Below, piece after piece: positions 23,460 to 35,974 of a stretch of 64,000 nucleotides of DNA. This stretch comes from Xylogone sp. PMI_703. Lineage: Eukaryota; Ascomycota; Leotiomycetes. Made by a program: the position numbers and the translations under genes. A model generated the notes under the pieces. That model did not search any database and was not told where the DNA came from. It saw nothing but the letters and a program-made list of their open reading frames with translations. The stretch covers positions 5,332,001 through 5,396,000 of the forward strand of contig JAJTUQ010000004.1 in assembly GCA_021399445.1 (NCBI GenBank), written 5' to 3'. Every line of letters starts with the position of its first letter. Position 1 is the first letter of the stretch.

Positions 23460-26106
23460 ATGGTGCGCTCCAGCATTGCCTGTGCCAGATGTCGACGCAG
23501 CAAAGTTAGATGTGGGTTGGCTCGTTTTGTAGAGAGTACAGTAACATTCTGGAGCTGATTTTGCTAACCTATCCCGTCTGTACATAGGTATCAACAATGG
23601 AGTGAACTCTGTTTGCAAGGCCTGCCAATCGAGTGGTCGGGAATGCACGTATCCTCCATCGGCAGCGGCTACGACACCGCGGCGCTCGGATAGCACTGTC
23701 GTCAAAACTGAGGGAGAAGGTGAGGGCAAGAAGAGGGTCAGAGTAAAGACTGAGGATCTAGGACGGAGCAGTAGCCATCGTACTGATGAAGATGTCCTCG
23801 ATCCAAAGATCCTGACTCGGAGCGTCTGGGACGAGATATATAAGCTTTTCAGAGCTCACTTCTCAGCAGAGATGCCTTTCCTACACCCGCCAACCTTCAG
23901 AAAGAGAATCTTCCAGATCTCCAATCCGCGTGAAGGGCCACCATCTCCCAGCGATCAGGATGCAAAGCTGTTGTTTCTCGGCGTCCTAACACTGACAGCC
24001 CGGTTCCATCCTACCTTAGTGGCTCACCATTCCCCCAAGACGGCTGCGGGTTCTTCTAATCCTCAGGCAGCATCTGAATACTATAGTCACGCATTAGCTG
24101 CTGCTTTTGGGCCATCATGTGAGAACCTCACTCGCCCGACGTTAGAAACTGTTCAGGCGCTTTTGATGTTGGGACTTTATGAATGGAGCCAGTCACGAGG
24201 GCTAAAGGCTTGGGTTTACGTAGGAATTGCATTACGATTAGCTCAATCCATGGGCCTCGCATTCGAGGATGATGCTGACAGAATGTCTCCCCGAAAAACC
24301 CAAAGCCACACTCCAGATGAGAATTACGCCATCGAGAAAGAATGTCGACGGCGCACATTTTGGAGCTGCTTTATAATGGACCGCCTGCTCTCATCGGGAA
24401 AATTTCGACCTACGATGATTGACGTGAAGACATTGCGTGTTCGGCTTCCATGCTCAGATGATCAGTTCATGTTTGGTGGGAATCGGATGAAAACGAGCTT
24501 CTTGGTTGAACAGCGCCTAGGCTATGAGTCTCCAAACGACATTGAAACTGCAGAATTCAGTGATGATGGTGTCGAGAATAGATTCATCCGACTAGTGGAA
24601 ATATTCGGCAGATTTTCTATATACAGTCATGCTGGCGGCAGAAGAGCTGAGAAATATCCTCCTTGGGATGAAAGAACTGAGTTCTATCAGCTACGTCGCG
24701 ATTTGGAATATTTCCACCGATCTTTGCCATCGAAGCTGACCTATACTCAAGCAAATTTGGCCGCTCATATCGAAATGACAACAACAGCTGCGACCTACGC
24801 ATCATTACATACGTTATATTTCCTCTGCCTTATAATGCTACACAGGGAATATATCCCATTTATCCCTCTTCGTTGCGATGGTCCACAAGGCCCGCTAGAT
24901 GAGCCTACATTTCCGAAGGACAAATTTGATACACCGGAAGGCTTTTGGGAAGTTAGTGCTGAAACGATCTTCAAGGCTGCAAAAGATCTGGTTGATATTG
25001 TTAGAACCTACCAAGACAGAGGCGCGCTTCCCGAGTCCCCGCTGGTGGGTTTCTGTATCTGGCAAGCCACCTTCGTCTCACTATACGCTATACACTTCCC
25101 TCACATGGATGTGCATCGCCACCTTTGTGACCCAGCGCATGATCTAGACATGGATAGCGATGTTCAGAGTGCAGGATATGCTGCTATAACTGTGAAACTC
25201 TTGAAAGAATTAGCACCCAAATCGAGGATGGCGGCTGGATATCTAAGGATTGTGGGCAAGATGCACCGATACTTCAATGCCGTCAGGGGCGATTATCATA
25301 ATCAATTCAAGCACAAGGCTCGACCCTGGACTGGTGGTGGCCTGGAGGAGTACAAGACGTTGGAGAGGGAGTTGAAGGAATTTGGAAGCATCGAAAGTGG
25401 AGGGGATAAGAGCATTCCTTCTGATTCTTCTGATACCGCTGATCCTGTTCGATCCAGAGCTAGCACAAATGAAATTGCACCTAGCTCGGGCAATCCACCC
25501 GGAGAACCGATGCAAGGTGTTGAAGGCGCAACTCCATCTAGAGCTTGGGCCGCTGTCAACAATACGCAGATGGAAACTACTGACCGTACAAAATTTGTAG
25601 GCCAGAACCATCCCCCAAGTGGATATGATTACACATCGAATTATCAGCTGTCTCCTAGACAAACACCTCCTCATCCACCCAGCCTTGTTAGTGGTGGGAG
25701 CGCAGCAGACTCTCCTTCAGGACTTAGTTCTCCGTATGGTACCCACCAAATGTTTCATGGTCAACAGGCTGGTCCCCCTCAACTACCGCACCAGCAGTCT
25801 AACGCATACCCTGGGATGCCCCCACATACCCAGTCACATCAACATCCAGGTCAACCGGCCATGGCGCCTCCGCAGGGAGCTCTTGTTGCGGTTCCTCCTG
25901 GCTTCTTTCCACCTGACGCCAATCAAAACCTGCAAATGAAAGAGGAAATGTACTGGTGCCAACAAGAATCTATAAACTACAATTCCAACTTGGACAATAT
26001 GGCCCAGATGCCGGACATGGATTCTTGGGCTCAGGGGGAGTGGAGTGATAATCCGAATTTCCTACAGGTTATTTCAAGCAGTCCTAAGTTTGCTTTTGCG
26101 AATTAA
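23460..26106 (+). CDS. Zn2Cys6 transcription factor with fungal-specific TF domain
   Basis: Exons 23460-23511 and 23588-26106 give 856 aa from ATG 23460. The zinc cluster spans residues 8-37: C-x2-C-x6-C-x8-C-x2-C-x6-C, beginning CARCRRSKVRC. The intron interrupts the third cysteine codon. The middle-homology (fungal-specific TF) domain is clear: FRAHFSAEMPFLHPPTF near residue 95, then WVYVGIALRLAQSMGL and KECRRRTFWSCFIMDR. The C-terminal third is rich in Pro, Gln, Ser and His, likely an activation region. The product should bind CGG-containing sites in the nucleus; target genes are unknown. The open frame continues upstream without an ATG to 23082, so the true N-terminus may be longer and come from an unseen exon. 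Confidence 0.88.
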
Positions 26107-27040
26107 CTTATTTTCTACCGGGGGTAGGGTGTAGTTCTATTTGGATGTATGGGATATGGAATGCATGACGTACATAGAAACGGGAACTAGGTTTTTGGGG
26201 TTTGGCAACTAATTCGTTGCTTGATGCTTGATGATACATTAAGTAGCTCTTCGACACGAACATTCGTTTTTGAATGCGATAACTCTGACTTATTATTCCG
26301 CAATTTTCTGGTCATATCTTGGATTTCCACCCCTGGAAGCAAAAACGGAGTTTAGCGCGATTTTTATGACTTCCTTTTATTTAACGGCGTCTCTCTCTCT
26401 TGTCCTGGTCTCACACAGCTTGCGGAGGATTTACGGGTCAATGGTCTGGGCGAACCTACAGGTTCTTGCAAAGCTCTTTTGGATGGATGTGATACCAATT
26501 CTTATTTCACTGTAGCGATTGTTAATGTTTATGCATATGCTTTGTACACTTTCGTATCTTTTTCCAACTCTTCCAACCATCCTCTCCGTGTTTGATGATT
26601 GGATTCGCAATTTTTCGAAACCTGTCCCACGGGAGAGAAAAGCCAAGTTCTATTGATTGTTCCAACTGGTCTTGATTTATCATTTGGGGTTTTATGAGTG
26701 GCTTTAGCTCTTTGTGCATGTTTCCTTTGTTCTGCTGGTCAAGTGCACTCGGTTCGCACCTTTGCTCGAGGCAGACCGTCATTAAGATGCGTATCTCGGA
26801 AAATCAACGTATTGAAGGAATACAATTGCTAATGACTGGGCTAATTCTCGCTTGAAGAGATCACAGGATTCAATGGTCTTTAATCCTTTCATCTCTTAGC
26901 ATGTTTTCAGCCATAATCAGGTTTGGCTAAATGAAATTTTCTTGGCCCATAGCAGATGGATTGATTCTAATAGTTTCGAAAAAGGACATAATTTCATGCA
27001 GGCCATCTGAAATACTTCAGTACAAGCAAGAAGAATTGAA
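26107..27040. other. intergenic between convergent regulators
   Basis: Tail-to-tail spacer of about 930 nt. Only short ORFs without domain. It should hold the 3' ends of both flanking genes. Confidence 0.5.
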
Positions 27041-28827
27041 TTACTTCAAGACCAAGTCTCCATATAAATACTCCCATTCGCCGTTTTCCTTCCGTCTTTT
27101 CGCCGAAACCTTCCCGGTCATATTCAAATTAAAATCAAAATTAACATCATCAAGTCTCTTTTTCTCACCGACAAATTCATCGGGGGACCCATCCTCTTCC
27201 ACTTTTGTCACCCATTCAACGACCTTTGCGACTGTCTTTCCAGTATATAAGCCTTCTTCGTTGCCAATCCTCTTCAGAAGACTAATGATATCTCTTCGCA
27301 CTTTGGGTTCTCGACACTTACACCCAGCAAAGTACAATGGCATGGAGGAAGCAATGTTGGGGTGGAAGCAATGTCCTCTTGTTTCGACCTGGTCCATCAA
27401 GCCACTGTCGACGACCTTTGTAATCATGCCTAGCATATCCTTGAAGAGATCGATATATTGATCGAAGATGAGCTGGCTGTGGAAGAACCGGGTGGAGATA
27501 TATATACGCGCAAAAAGATGATTTGCCTTCAGTAGGTCAATCACAGGGCGAGGCTTCCTTCCAACAGTCTCTTCGTCCGAAATGAAAGTCTCCAAAGTTT
27601 CCAACCAAGTACGCAGCGTGGCCTGGAGTTGGCATAACTCTGTTAAAACAATACTCGGAAGTGGACGCTCAGGCAGGGTCTTCAATTCTTCATAGTCGTA
27701 CCGGCGAATGAAGTACATGATGCTTCTGCTAATTTCATTGAGATCAACAAGAGCATCATTATAGCATGAAAAACGGGGGCGGACGGCATATACCTCCGAG
27801 TAGGATGTGCTGATGAGTCCACAGAAGGTCCGTCCTTGGAAGCTGATACGCGCGTAAGTGCTGACAATCTCATCGAAGCCATCACTACCGGAGCCGTACT
27901 GCTTCGTAGCGGATATTGCTTTCAGCAGGTCTTCTCCATTCTTTATGTGCACCATAGCACTAGAATCGCGGCCTTGGCAGATCTCGATAGACACAAAAAG
28001 AAGACATGCGAGGACTGCCTCACGTAGCTCTCCTCCGTTTTGCAACTTTGCACGCAAGCTTTGAATCGCTAAGTTATACTGCTTTAGACTGTACTCCACC
28101 GGATTGCTCTCTGTCTGGGCTAGCTGATTGATGCTTTGCAAATGAGAGCGGTATAAGGCCGAAATAGCTAAAACGGCGTGAAGAATGAATGGCTCATTGC
28201 TGCAGGCCTGCAGAATTACTTGTTTCCAGAGATACTCGCTGCAACATGTTGAGAAATCTCGGATACATCGTGATCGAAAGAAGTCAAAATACTGGGATTC
28301 CTGCTGGCTTCGTATGGCAAGCTGTGATGGCAGGGAAAATACTGCTGCTAAGTTCAAGCGAGGATATGAAACGGAAAGTGCAGCATGGCTATTAGTCACT
28401 GCTGTAACGGTGGCAGGTGATGTTGAAGAGCTGTGGTTTGGAGTCTGTGTTTTTGAATTCCTGGTTGGCCTCGACGTAAGGAGGTCGCAGATACGACCAG
28501 TGGAGGTACAGCGCAAACATGCAGGACGCGTCTCATCACACTTCTTGCGGCGAACTCTAATTAAGGTTAGCTTTCACAGTTTCTAATTCGCTGAAGCGTA
28601 AACCTCATGCCCTTCATTGATAGATAGCGGTGCCAGGAATAAACCTCATTCATGATAGGTTCAATCCCGTTACTATCTAACCTGGCAGTATATAAAGATA
28701 TTGGAAGTTGTATCTATATAAACCTCCGAATCAACAGCTAGACTACTTACTTGCAGGTATTACATCCATCCTTTGTGTTTTGTCCTCTTTTTCGAGTCTT
28801 TCTGAGGTTCTCTTTCTCAGGCACCAT
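27041..28827 (-). CDS. Zn2Cys6 transcription factor (Fungal_trans_2-like)
   Basis: Exons 28827-28751 and 28556-27041 give 530 aa. Exon 1 encodes a basic leader and CNTCK; exon 2 completes the zinc cluster (residues 22-49, C-x2-C-x6-C-x6-C-x2-C-x6-C). The 194-nt intron begins GTAAGT and ends TTAG, and splits the lysine codon just after the second cysteine. The remainder resembles the Fungal_trans_2 family: LLFVSIEICQGRDSSAMVHIKNGEDLL is the typical 'HIxNG' region. The last 40 residues are charged. Likely a nuclear DNA-binding regulator with unknown targets. The start ATG 28827 is preceded by a stop-rich region and gives a short, lysine/arginine-rich N-terminus usual for the family. Confidence 0.85.
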
Positions 28828-31537
28828 AGTGGTTCTATATGTCACTACTATCACTCAATTACTGTTCTCTATCAAAGCTGAGAAAGCCTATAGTATTTAT
28901 ATAATATTGTTTCATCATCGACTTTATACATTCCCTGGGTCTCTGGAGGCATTCGGACATCCGACAGAAGACCTAGGAAGTTGAAGATAGAACGGGCCTA
29001 TTACTAAACACCCCTCGGCTACGAGTATTGTGATTGGCTAGAGCGTAAACAGATTATCTACCTAACCGTTTCTGGACATATATAGGTCCATTTCGATAGG
29101 TCTCACCTAGATCCACTTCCGTTGAACCTAAATCCACATACCTATGCCACGCACAGCTGACACGCCGCCGTTATAAACTCTAATTGAGTTTCAACTAATT
29201 CCAATTCACAGAACTAAAGAGCTCGGTATTAGGAATGTAAGAAATCCGTTGAATGTTGATTCAAGTGGTTGTTTTATATTTTAACTGGGAGCACAATGTG
29301 GGGAACTACCTGGGGCATATAGCTCACCTAGGTAATTGATTGTGTTGCCTGGGGGTTTTAACATCTTACGAGTACTTGGTACTAGCGAAAACAAGTGGAT
29401 TTACGTTCAATAGAAGTGGATTTAGGTGAGACCTTCGATGTGCACTTAAATCTTCTACACTCCAGCTGACTGCCATGGATGGGAGCCATCGATGCATGCC
29501 CCGGCAATATAAGCTTATGTTCCCGCAATAAGGTTCTTAACCATGAGAAATGCCGACTCATGCGACTCTTACTATTTACCGTTTTAAGCTTTAGATGACA
29601 GCTAGCTGGTCTCGTTTATGAATGATGATTGGTTCACTCGTCAAATCATGGCTGTAAAATAGTTTACCAAGCTTTATATGCGTTTTTGGAATCCGAGTTA
29701 TACGAGTCCAAAATTATTATAGCTCTATGGACAGCGGTGTTGAAAGAACCATGGTACAAATTCCTTCCCGCGGGAATTCTAGCTCGGATCTCTCAATGCA
29801 AAACCTCGACGTCCAGGTTCTGGAGCGATCTATTACTAGAATACAAAGAAAGTGGAAATTAGTATACCCTGAAGCATTGAACGAGGACGATGCATTGTTG
29901 TCCAGTCAGGAGATTACGATAGCATGAGTGGCGTTAGGATTGTTACAGCATTCGACATATTTGCCCGTTTCAATACTCCCTATTCACTAAGTGGAAGATT
30001 CTTGGCACTCACGAGCCGGCTTACGGTGCCGAGCATGTCTCAGAAGATAAGAGCCATACCTCAACGGAAAGAGATAACTACCGGTAAAATGGAGCGGTAC
30101 GTCGTTTTAGACAAGCGGCACAGGACAATGGCTAGGAGCATTGCCTCCTGAACACAGCTTGATCTTATGCCATTGAGATTCTAAAGATCACCTGTTTAAT
30201 TCCCTTCTATTCGCCAACAGGAAGTTTCTGGAAAGGAGAATGTGACTGCCCGAGGGAACAAATGCTGAAAGATTGGATATGAGAAGCCGATGTTTAAGGG
30301 CCAATTGAGTCAGATAGCTTAAGCATATGTCTAACTTTCAGGACCGCTGGAAATTCCTGATCTGCCATATGAAAAGATGGCGCTTCTATAATATAATTTA
30401 CAGAGAGCCAATACAGATGATCTAGACGGTTCAATATTTAGCTATTATTTCTCGCTGGGTTATTTGAGGTAAAGATATGAGGTCAACCTCTGCTTGCGGA
30501 ACCTCTGATTAACCTGTGCAGGTAGGTTATCTAACTATTCGGGGCTACTATGTTTATGTGATTTATAGAGAATAACTGAGCCGATTAGCCTCCGTCTGCA
30601 CATTCAATACCGTTGGCCTTTACGAACTTCTACAATACTACTAAGAGCTATGCTAGATGAGTCAATTGACTTTATGACTTGCAAAGTAAGAATAAGTGGG
30701 TCGAGTGATGGCTTAGAACGAGAGGTTTATACACAGTCAACTCAACCCAGTCCAGCAGTTGAAGGCTCAATGTGAGCGCTGAAGTCTGCCATTCAACAGT
30801 GCGGGGCAATTTGCATTAATAATATTTATAACCACGACTCGAAGGACCTATTGGAGCGCAAAATCGAGAGAGAGCGAAACACTTGATCTGGAATCAAAGC
30901 TTCGGGGTTCGACAATGCCGATGGCAAGTATCTACGATAGACCGGAGACAATTCCGCTGTCTGAGCGAGTCCAAGGAATGGCCAATTGATCTTGGCTTGG
31001 GTATCTATGCTCACTCTGGGAAGAAGGCAAATACATTAGTAATGGATGAATATGATGACATACCTTCTCTCCCTCATACGGTCTTCAAGCCATCCAAAGA
31101 TAATGTTTAAACATACTGTTAATTAACAATACGCATTATAGTGCGTGTTATATATTCTCCGATTCAATCTCTCCATATAGCAGGCTTAAGATTACTTTCT
31201 CAGAATGGTCTATAAAATACATAAAAAGTTAGCACTACGAACAATTCAAAGCCAAGCGTCATGTTAGAAGGTTCGCAGCTTAGTAAACCCGTATTCTAGA
31301 TAACTATTCCAGGGTATGGGATTCTTGTAGATGACTAAACTCAGGAAGTGGACCCTCCTCATGTAATCAAGACCTGCGACTTTACTCTAAATATGCTTTT
31401 GATTTCCCCAACGTTTCCCCACAAGATCCAGTCCCTTCTGCGGGCCCCCGCATTTGCCAACCCATTACATTCATTGGCATTACCAGCTTGAGCTCCCTGA
31501 CGAACTCAATCAAAGAAGCCACTTTACCGTGTTAGAA
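28828..31537. other. 2.7-kb gene-free accessory region with a MITE
   Basis: A/T-rich and without supported genes. Holds the 337-bp inverted-repeat element at 29098-29434. The rest contains only short ORFs in changing frames (for example 29629-30151) that I cannot relate to a protein family; they could be decayed coding sequence. Confidence 0.55.
29098..29434. mobile_element. MITE with perfect 10-bp ends and 5-bp target-site duplication
   Basis: The element starts AGGTCTCACCTAGATCCAC and ends with the reverse complement of AGGTCTCACCTAAATCCAC. The outer 12 bp of each end match perfectly and similarity extends to about 38 bp. It is flanked on both sides by TCGAT (29093-29097 and 29435-29439), consistent with a target-site duplication. 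Length is 337 bp with no coding capacity, as expected for a non-autonomous DNA transposon. The right end contains a second copy of the GTGGATTTA motif (29395 and 29417), so the terminal repeat has an internal repeat. Confidence 0.82.
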
Positions 31538-33818
31538 ATGCAGCGCAGGTCGTGTGAATCATGTAATCGGTAATCAACGTTTAGTTCCATCACATTCAAA
31601 CTATTTCCCGTGGCTGACAACGAGGTTTCAGGAGAAAGACAAGATGTATGAGACCTGTATATTGCTGCTAGAAAAAAAATTGATGAATATGACCTCTATA
31701 TTTAGGTGATAAAAAGGTGCCACAATGTTCGTCGTGTGTGCGATTGGACAGGAATTGCAGCTATCCAGGATCCCGCAAGCCGCTAACATTCCACAATCAA
31801 TTCTTGACATTTCGCCGGCGATTGCTGAGGGAGAATCGTTTGACTGAAATTAGTAAATCAAGTTACAGTTTCATTTGGTAGTAAAGTTGCAGACAAGATT
31901 ATTAACTGGCGTCTGTAGATAATCTGCTCGACGAGCTTGATATTGAGACGTTACAGGATGCCCTCCGCCGACGTGTCCATGGTGCCCAAATACCAGATTC
32001 AACACCTTCGATGACAGATTCAGACGTCCACAATTCCCTTTCCGATATGACAGTTGGACTAGATCCAAGAGGTGAAATATCTCAACCCTTGGAACAAGGA
32101 ACAGCCCAGCAGCAAGACCCATTGTGCTTCGACCCGGTTCTGCATCCCTTAAGTGAGTCTAATGGTTTTGCCGACTTGGGTATTGGCTCTGCAGAAAAAC
32201 TATTAGGTAGCAACCCTACTATATGTCAGGAGCATTCTCACCGACCCAACGTCCCAACAGATCTTGTCGATGAGCTGTAAGTTTGGGTCATGATAGACGA
32301 AGTTTAAGTGGCTATCTCTGAAAATGCATGCAGAATCGACTTATTCTCTGAAAAAGTTATTGGATTTTTGCCCTTGCTTGACCCCTGGGCCATTCGCTCT
32401 AAGTTTCATTCCCAGGGAGATTCCTATGTTCCGCATGATAGACTCAACCTTGAAGAAGCGTTACTCTTGTTTTCTTTGTTGGCGCTATCCGCTCGATTCT
32501 CATCATCGCCATATTTGCAATCCACTCCAGCACCGAAACGAGGATCAGAATTCGCAAGTCATGCATCGGCATTATATCAAGAGAACACAAAACTTGATTG
32601 TCTTCACCGCTGCTCTCTAACATTCCTTCAGGGCTCGATCTTATTAGCTTTCTATCAACTCACATGTCGGCCAACTGTTACAAGCTGGGTTACCATTGGG
32701 GCCTGTGTCCGCTTTGCGCTTGAGTTAGGTCTCAATGAGATTGACAGAGATCTCCTTGCAGCTACAGATGTAACAGAAGCTGAATTGGACCCTTGGGAAT
32801 GGTATAAACGTGAAGAACGACGTCGAGCATGGTGGGCCGTTTGGGAGCTGGACATCTTTGTGTCAACCACACTCCGTCGGCCTTACGCAATTGATATGAA
32901 TCGAGTATGGGTTTTGCTTCCCGTCTCCGACTTCCATTGGTTTTTTAATACTCCTATATCCTCAAGCCCGATGATAATTGATCCAGCTTGTGCGTGGCAA
33001 ACATTACAAGACAGCCAAAATCAGGATGAACGTGCTTGGTTTCTTGTCAGCTTATTTCTCATGCGGTTAGCATCCGAGGGATCATTTGGACGGCTCAATG
33101 AGGACAAAGAAGACCTCAGAGCTGGATTGGAGAATTTTGCACTTCTTTTACCGCATAGGTTCCAATTGGGTCACACCATGTTGCTGTTTGATGAATCCGA
33201 TTTTGCTCATAGTAATTGGGTGATCCAGACTCTTCTCATGGTGCATACGTAAGTAATTAGATGAGCTCCTATATGGTATAAACGTTAATATACTAACTGG
33301 TACATTCGATGTCAGTGCATCTTCAATAACGGATCCGCACATGTCCATATATGAAAGATCCAGGACGGCATTATTGAGTCCTCGTGGGCCAGATATGTTT
33401 TTCCGTACGATTCGCGCCTGGCCTTTGGAATATATCGCCCTGTGTTGTCCCTTTGTCGTTTGTCCTTTGATTGGTCCAGCCTTCTCTAATTTCTATCTGG
33501 CTCGTGAGAAACAACGGTCCGCCAATTTGAGAACTGCAGCAGCAGATGTGTATCCAGCCCCGTGGTCCGAGATGATGAAGCTGGTGTTAAGAGAGATAAG
33601 TAGTGTCTGGGATCTGGGTGCTGCGGTGTTAGGTGAGTCCTCTATTTTAATGATTATCATCCGACTCAGAAGTCTTAGAACTAGTCGAAGCCCTGGAAGT
33701 AGAAGAGAGCAGCCTAGAACACCTCTCACTGCTTCCCGTTACAGGAAGAACAACACAACAGAACACTTTGGCAAGTAGTTTTGCCTTCTTGCTTCCGAAG
33801 TGGTACAGTGGTATTTAA
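31538..33818 (+). CDS. Zn2Cys6 transcription factor with fungal-specific TF domain, adjacent to P450
   Basis: Seven exons are proposed: 31538-31569, 31632-31645, 31706-31852, 31919-32276, 32334-33248, 33316-33632 and 33670-33818 (643 aa). The zinc cluster (residues 6-33, C-x2-C-x6-C-x6-C-x2-C-x6-C) is spread over three exons, one only 14 nt long. A helical linker (ENRLTEINNLLDELDIETLQDALRRR) follows, then the fungal-specific TF domain with SWVTIGACVRFALELGL and KREERRRAWWAVWELD. The last intron would be only 37 nt. Without it, the frame ends at 33778 with a less plausible basic tail, while splicing gives EVLELVEALEVEESSLEHL. The gene converges on a P450 gene and may regulate it; that is inference from proximity. 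Confidence 0.8.
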
Positions 33819-34281
33819 TGAGGACACTGCCTATATTTCGGAATTGGATTTGAAGTGAACCGAGAATCAGGAAGATGAGAATGACTATTGTAAGAATTAT
33901 TGAGGTTTATAAATGGATGATTTGTTGTACATGCAAGAAGTTTCTTTTTCAATTATAATGAATTAAGGAGAGTATGTAGCAGGTCAGGTGTACCTGCCTT
34001 GCGCGTGATCTTTAGCCCGATTCTGCCAACGCTATAATAACTGTGTTAGAACAAAAGGAGAACCTCAGTTGCCTGGCTGCCTATGCCCCTATATATCTTT
34101 GTTCTGACAAACTGTAAGTTCTCTCGGAAAATAGCTGAATGCATCACTCCACACATCAAAAACCAAGAAGTGCTAGCTTCTAGCTACGTTTCAACACCCC
34201 TGAGGGAGAGGAAAAGAATCAAACATATCGATCCGAAGACTATGTTGACTATGCAATGCATATGGAGAAAGCAGCGAGGCA
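33819..34281. other. intergenic between convergent regulator and P450
   Basis: A/T-rich spacer of about 460 nt holding the two 3' ends. No feature recognised. Confidence 0.5.
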
Positions 34282-35974
34282 TTAAGAAAGCATCGATACC
34301 TCGCACCGCTGCTTGGCCGGATAGATCAGAAAGTAATTAACCATCTGCATTGACTCAGGTGTTGTAGACGGGGCCAGATACGCTTCAGGGCACTCACGGA
34401 AGAAGAATGCTGTAGCATACCGCAATTCTATCCTCGCGAGATGCATTCCAATACAAGTTCGAGATCCAGCACCAAACGGATGAAAGGCAGCGTTTCCCGC
34501 TTCTAAGTTGGATGATGATGATCCAGGGAGCCAACGAGTATGATCAAAACTGTGGATCGTCAGCAAATGGATAAACTACCTCGGTAAGATATACTTTGAA
34601 CAGATTGACTTACTGTTCTGGGTCTGGGAACATATCTGGATTTCGATGGATAGAAAACGCTTGTGTGCTTACGGTTGAACCGCCAGAGATGAAGTAACCA
34701 CTAAGAGTTGCTCCCTGCTTTGGCACGACACGCAGCAGACTTCCTGGTGCTGCCCCATAGAGACGCAAGGTCTCGTTGATGACCGCATTTAGGATAGGCA
34801 GCTTTTCAAGTTCTGCATCGGAGAAGTTTGAGTTGAGGTGAGAACATTCTTCTGCAAGACTTCTGGCAAGATCAGGTCGTTGGAGAGCCGCCCAGATCAA
34901 ATAGGTTTGTGTCACAGCTGTAGTTCCTGAGCCAGCAAAAACTAGACCTTGCGCTTCAGCACATGCATCGACATCACGGAGGATGTCTCCACTCTTTCCA
35001 GACTTGTCGAGAATCTGTGAGAATACGTTGTGCTTTCCCTCCTTCGCATTCTCTACTGCTTTCCAACCTTTTGTTAACACCCGTTCGCTGATCTGCTTCA
35101 ATTTACGAATGGGAGCGAAAGGCAAGGACAAGAATATGTCCAACAAGAGTTGCAGTTCAGTGCGGAGACCGGTCAGGAAAAGGGTAAGTTCCAGATCCTC
35201 GATATCAGTCGATTTCTATATTGTTTTCCAGTTAAAATCACATATTCCCCCTTCCTGTGATACAGGAGCTTACCTTTCCTGACTCCACTAGCAAGGGATT
35301 TTCGCCGAAAGCCAAACGGGTAACAATGTCGTGGGCCATCAATGTCCACCATTTGAATATGTCAGTTTTGCCATGTTCAGCCTCTTCCTTAATTCTAGAA
35401 ACAGTAAATAGGGTCCTAGTATTCAATTGCCGTCAAAAACCTCTCTTACATAAAACGTTATACTAACCGTTCTCGAATTAAAGGTTCCCAATTTGCCCTC
35501 AAGGATGAATAACTAAAGGGCTGAGCCATCAGCCGTCGACGGGCAGCATGGTCCTTGGGGTTGATTATCGTGAAGATGTCTAGAGCAGGCCGATCGAAAG
35601 TCCGCTGGTACCACTGGCTCTTTACAAAACCGCCAGCGATCCTGTGAATCTCTCGAAAGCTCTCTAGATCCGTGAAGTCTGCCTCAAATGGTGCTGTGCG
35701 TACAGCTGGGCCGTAGCGTTGATGTAGAGCATGGATGTAATGCATGCGACGGCCCCTTAACGTATGATATTTTAGAACTAAATTGGTGAATTGCGAGTAC
35801 CATGGCCCAGGAAGCTTTCTGGTCGACGATGTTAACGCCAGGGTGATGCTCTGTTTAAAATATGATCAGTAATTGCCTAGTCTTGAAATTATATATCGAT
35901 CAAACCTGTAATGATAGTAGTCCAAATCCCAAAGCAGCGATCATCCATAGCAAAGATACGGTAGACCAGGTCAT
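34282..35974 (-). CDS. cytochrome P450 monooxygenase
   Basis: Five exons, 35974-35906, 35850-35468, 35394-35274, 35215-34614 and 34549-34282, give 480 aa. An N-terminal hydrophobic anchor (about residues 3-22) is followed by the proline-containing hinge LPGPWYSQFTN. P450 landmarks are in order: I-helix AGSGTT at residues 285-290, ExxR (ETLR) at 339-342, the DPEHFDHTRWLPG block, and the heme loop FHPFGAGSRTCIG with axial Cys424. It should be an ER-anchored, NADPH-P450-reductase-dependent monooxygenase. Substrate is unknown; sequence style is close to fungal secondary-metabolism or detoxification P450s. All junctions have GT and AG and phases agree. The neighbouring Zn2Cys6 gene converges on it; no backbone synthase lies in this window. 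Confidence 0.92.

Noticed and set aside
27358..28585. Plus-strand ORFs inside the 530-aa regulator
   Set aside because: Antisense to conserved Zn2Cys6 coding sequence.
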